From the NCBI GenBank assembly GCA_903828665.1, contig CAIKMZ010000084.1, forward strand, positions 50,074 through 114,073: a DNA stretch of 64,000 bases. The letters run 5' to 3'. The stretch is from an uncultured beta proteobacterium (GTDB lineage Bacteria > Pseudomonadota > Gammaproteobacteria > Burkholderiales > Burkholderiaceae_C). Numbering within the stretch: the first letter of the stretch is position 1; the number at the start of each line of letters is the position of its first letter. The position numbers and the translations under genes were made by a program. A model generated the notes under the pieces. The model made no database searches, was not told the DNA's origin, and worked only from the letters and a program-made list of their open reading frames with translations. Below, piece by piece: positions 61,674 through 64,000 of the stretch.

Positions 61674-63745
61674 GGGGCGGGTGGATCAGTGACCGGGGCA
61701 GCGGCCTCGCTGTCGGTCTCAAGCAGGTCGACCGCAATCGCGATCGGCCCGGCCACGGCGCCTTCGTCGTCTTCATCGCCAGCGGCTTCCGCTGCGACAT
61801 CCCCGGCCGCAGACGGGATGTCCAGACGTGCAACAACGGTGCCGCTCACATCCAGCGTCACCTCATCAATGTCACCGAGTCGCACGCGCACATGCGCGCC
61901 GCGCGGCATGCCGCCAGCGCCTGCCACCGGCAGTACCAGCGGCAGGTCGTCGGCCCGAACCATGTTTTCCTTGAACACGGTGGCCTCGATCTCTACGATG
62001 CCGTTTTGCTGCAGGTACTTGAGCGTCCAGAAGCGCTCCATCGCGCCTTGGTAAGCGTTGTAACCCGAGTAGGCAGCGTCGAAACTGGAAATGATGGCGT
62101 ACAGTTCGGCATCCTTGGGTTTGAACGGTGCGGCGAGCGCCGCCGTCTTGCCGTGGCGCGCGCAGGCAATGATCTGCCACTGGTTCACCAGATCGGTGTA
62201 ACGACGCAGCGGTGAGGTGCTCCAGGCATAGCTCGGAACGCCGATGCCGGCATGCGGCAGGGCCTTGGTGCCCATGCGCACCTTGACTCCCGGCAGCAAA
62301 GAGGCCTGGCTGCGGTAAATGCCCGGAACACCGAGTTCCGCCAGCCAGCTACCCCAGGTGCTGTTGGCCAGGATCATGGCCTCGGACACGATCAGGTCGA
62401 GCGGCGCGCCGCGCTGGCGGATGCTGATCTGCACGGTCTCCGTGCCCTGCGGCTCGCGGCCATCGTTGCCGACGAGCCTGAAGTTGTAATCGGGGCGGTT
62501 GAAGGTTTCGGGCTTGCCGCGCATCACTTCCCGCCCGGCCTTCAAGTGCCGGGCCAGCCGAAACAAGAATGACAGTTGCGGGCGTTTGTGCTGCAAAGCC
62601 TGCGGGTCGGCCTGATGCGAGAACGCAGGGTCTTCCAGCCACTCGACGGTGACAATGGTGTCAAGCTGGTCATGGCGAAGGTTGGCGCCAATGAGCACCC
62701 GATCCAGCCGGGTCTCGCTCGACCTGATCTCCAGCGTAGCCTCATCGAGCGTCACATAAAGCGACACGGCCGGACACTCGCGCCCCTCCTGCAAGGTGTA
62801 GCTCTGCACCACGTCATCGGGCAGCATGGTGACCTTGTAGCCCGGCATGTAGACCGTGGACAGGCGCTGGCGCCCGACCTGGTCAACCGCACTGCCCGGC
62901 GCAATCGCCAGGCCCGGCGCTGCAATGTGAATCCCGACGCAGACCGTGCCGGATCCCAGGCCCTGCACCGAGAGCGCGTCGTCAATTTCGGTGGTGGCCG
63001 AGTCGTCGATCGAGAAAGCGCGCGCGCTCGACAGCGGTAGTTCGTCCCGGATCGCCGGCGCATCGAGCTTGGCAAAGCCCGTTCCCTTGGGAAAGTTCTC
63101 CAGCAGGAAACGACGCCAGTGAAACTGATAGGGCGAATCGATGGCCCCGGCCTTGATCAGCAACTCCAGCGGCCCCAGGTGGGTGGCGCGCGAGGCTTCG
63201 ACCACAGCCTTGTACTCTGGCGCGTTCTTGTCGGGCTTGAACAGGATCTTGTAGAGTTGGTCGCGCACGGCCTGCGGGCATTGGCCCTGGCTCAGTTCGT
63301 GAACCCACTGCTCGGTCTGCAGCGCAATCTGCTTCTTCTTTTCGATCGCTGCCAGCGCCTGGGCGATGATGTCGGCCGGTGCCTTGCGAAAACGCCCCTT
63401 GCCGGCACGGCGAAAGTAATGCGGCGCCTCGAACAGGCGCAGCAGCGTGCCTGCCTGCTGCTCCAACGTCGCCTTGTCGTTGAAATACTCGCGCGCCAAT
63501 TCGGCAAAGCCGAACTCGTCCTCGGGCGAAAACTCCCAAGCCAGTTCAAGCTCGATGCTTTGACTGATGGTGTGGGCATCACGCAGCAATTGCGCTGGCG
63601 CCGGTTTTTCAAACTTCAAGAGGAAGTTGGCAGCCTTGACCTTGACCCGCTTGCCGCTGTCAAGCTCGACCTGTGCCGAGGTTTCCGCTTCCGACAGCAC
63701 GCGGCCGGCCATGAATTTTCCGGCTTCTTCAAACAATAAGAACAT
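61670..63745 (-). CDS. RNase II / RNB-family exoribonuclease
   Basis: 3'-5' exoribonuclease family protein of 691 residues from MFLLFEEAGKFMAG. A cold-shock-like N-terminal part is followed by the RNB core with the metal-binding acidic cluster in SIDDSATTEIDDALSV, and by SPLRRYTDLVNQWQI, typical of RNB proteins. The S1-like C-terminal region (PRGAHVRVRLGDIDEVTLDV) is followed by an acidic Ala-rich tail. First gene of an RNB-tonB-aroE-mtgA operon. Confidence 0.9.
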   Translation of the reverse strand: MFLLFEEAGKFMAGRVLSEAETSAQVELDSGKRVKVKAANFLLKFEKPAPAQLLRDAHTISQSIELELAWEFSPEDEFGFAELAREYFNDKATLEQQAGTLLRLFEAPHYFRRAGKGRFRKAPADIIAQALAAIEKKKQIALQTEQWVHELSQGQCPQAVRDQLYKILFKPDKNAPEYKAVVEASRATHLGPLELLIKAGAIDSPYQFHWRRFLLENFPKGTGFAKLDAPAIRDELPLSSARAFSIDDSATTEIDDALSVQGLGSGTVCVGIHIAAPGLAIAPGSAVDQVGRQRLSTVYMPGYKVTMLPDDVVQSYTLQEGRECPAVSLYVTLDEATLEIRSSETRLDRVLIGANLRHDQLDTIVTVEWLEDPAFSHQADPQALQHKRPQLSFLFRLARHLKAGREVMRGKPETFNRPDYNFRLVGNDGREPQGTETVQISIRQRGAPLDLIVSEAMILANSTWGSWLAELGVPGIYRSQASLLPGVKVRMGTKALPHAGIGVPSYAWSTSPLRRYTDLVNQWQIIACARHGKTAALAAPFKPKDAELYAIISSFDAAYSGYNAYQGAMERFWTLKYLQQNGIVEIEATVFKENMVRADDLPLVLPVAGAGGMPRGAHVRVRLGDIDEVTLDVSGTVVARLDIPSAAGDVAAEAAGDEDDEGAVAGPIAIAVDLLETDSEAAAPVTDPPAP

Positions 63746-63866
63746 GAGGCACATTGTCCCAGCAAAAACGCAAGGGGCCCCGTTGCCGATCGCTGAGTTT
63801 CCGCAAGGGCCAACAAAACTTCAATGCGCCGCACAACAAATTTGTCCAGCGGCCCGTTTCGCCAAG

Positions 63867-64000
63867 TTATTGATTTTGCTTGAGTTTTTCTTCGGCGCCG
63901 GTTTTAGGTGCCTGAAAAATTTGTACATGACCCGCCGGACAGACGCGCCGGTTTCTGCCGTCCGACCCGGTCAACACCTGCAAGTCTTTGATTTCATTTG
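63867..64000 (-). CDS. Possible 3' end of an unidentified gene (partial)
   Basis: The minus strand is open from the right edge for 43 codons to a TAA and reads as a plausible, charged C-terminus (NEIKDLQVLTGSDGRNRR... then GAEEKLKQNQ). The ORF track does not list edge-running frames. Third-position GC is weaker than in neighbouring genes and I do not recognise the protein, so it may be chance. Between it and the RNase gene (63746-63866) I see nothing identifiable. Confidence 0.35.
   Translation of the reverse strand, partial: NEIKDLQVLTGSDGRNRRVCPAGHVQIFQAPKTGAEEKLKQNQ

Overview
The window is 64 kb of GC-rich chromosome from a betaproteobacterium, most likely order Burkholderiales and probably Comamonadaceae-like. 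The evidence is the set of conserved neighbourhoods (pilC-pilD-coaE-zapD-yacG, argJ and secA facing dciA, petABC-sspAB, an RNase II/tonB/aroE/mtgA operon, nodI-nodJ) together with an intergenic C-run/G-run repeat after ccmI that I associate with Comamonadaceae. Placement below order level is inference. Almost everything is core or housekeeping. I see no transposase, integrase, phage genes or CRISPR array. The ORF track omits genes that run off an edge, so arsA (left) and a possible small 3' gene fragment (right) were read directly from the sequence.

Layout. 1-2.3 kb: arsenic operon arsR-arsD-arsA read leftwards, with a strong promoter whose predicted start falls on or next to the arsR ATG. 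2.4-10.7 kb: complete high-affinity potassium system in the order (small ORF)-kdpF-kdpA-kdpB-kdpC-kdpD-kdpE, read leftwards. 10.75-12.76 kb: a catabolic remnant. A PLP-dependent D-cysteine desulfhydrase/ACC deaminase family gene is intact, but its mlrC-like partner and a divergent glxA/AraC-type regulator are both 5'-truncated and abut each other. 12.8-16.9 kb: small Cys-rich protein, then pilC, pilD, coaE, zapD, yacG. 16.9-22.3 kb: NUDIX hydrolase, DUF815 ATPase, argJ, secA (leftwards). 22.5-28 kb: dciA, mnmD, tRNA-Thr(TGT), sspB, sspA and the cytochrome bc1 genes petC, petB, petA. 28-37.9 kb: mscL, pdxA, a NIF3 protein, an HtrA-type protease, htpG behind a sigma-32-like promoter, a periplasmic FKBP, srkA, and a long orphan GspE-like ATPase. 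38-46.9 kb: GMC oxidoreductase, nodJ/nodI exporter, AMP nucleosidase, lipocalin Blc, a serine hydrolase, gshA. 47.1-54.2 kb: complete cytochrome c maturation operon ccmABCDEFGHI. 54.2-63.7 kb (leftwards): hemG, an EF-G paralogue, ruvC, a CdsA-like/PlsC-like pair, mtgA, aroE, a TonB-like protein and an RNase II family enzyme.

Functional threads. bc1 complex (needs c-type haem attached to cytochrome c1), the ccm system that attaches it, and HemG (late haem synthesis) lie within 30 kb. Envelope quality control is represented by HtrA, FKBP, Blc, MtgA and SecA, and stress response by HtpG, SspA/SspB, SrkA, MscL and Kdp.

The most interesting points are: (i) every convergent gene junction with room for it (four of four) carries a palindromic repeat, one of them a 74-bp cloverleaf-like element with a decayed half-copy 5.5 kb away; (ii) a deletion scar that removed the 5' ends and shared promoter region of mlrC and glxA; (iii) a 34-codon membrane peptide gene ahead of kdpF; (iv) a possibly leaderless arsR; (v) pilC-pilD without pilB beside them while a divergent 844-residue GspE-like ATPase sits elsewhere; (vi) an internal tandem duplication in CcmI. 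I found no clear candidate for a wholly new multi-gene system.
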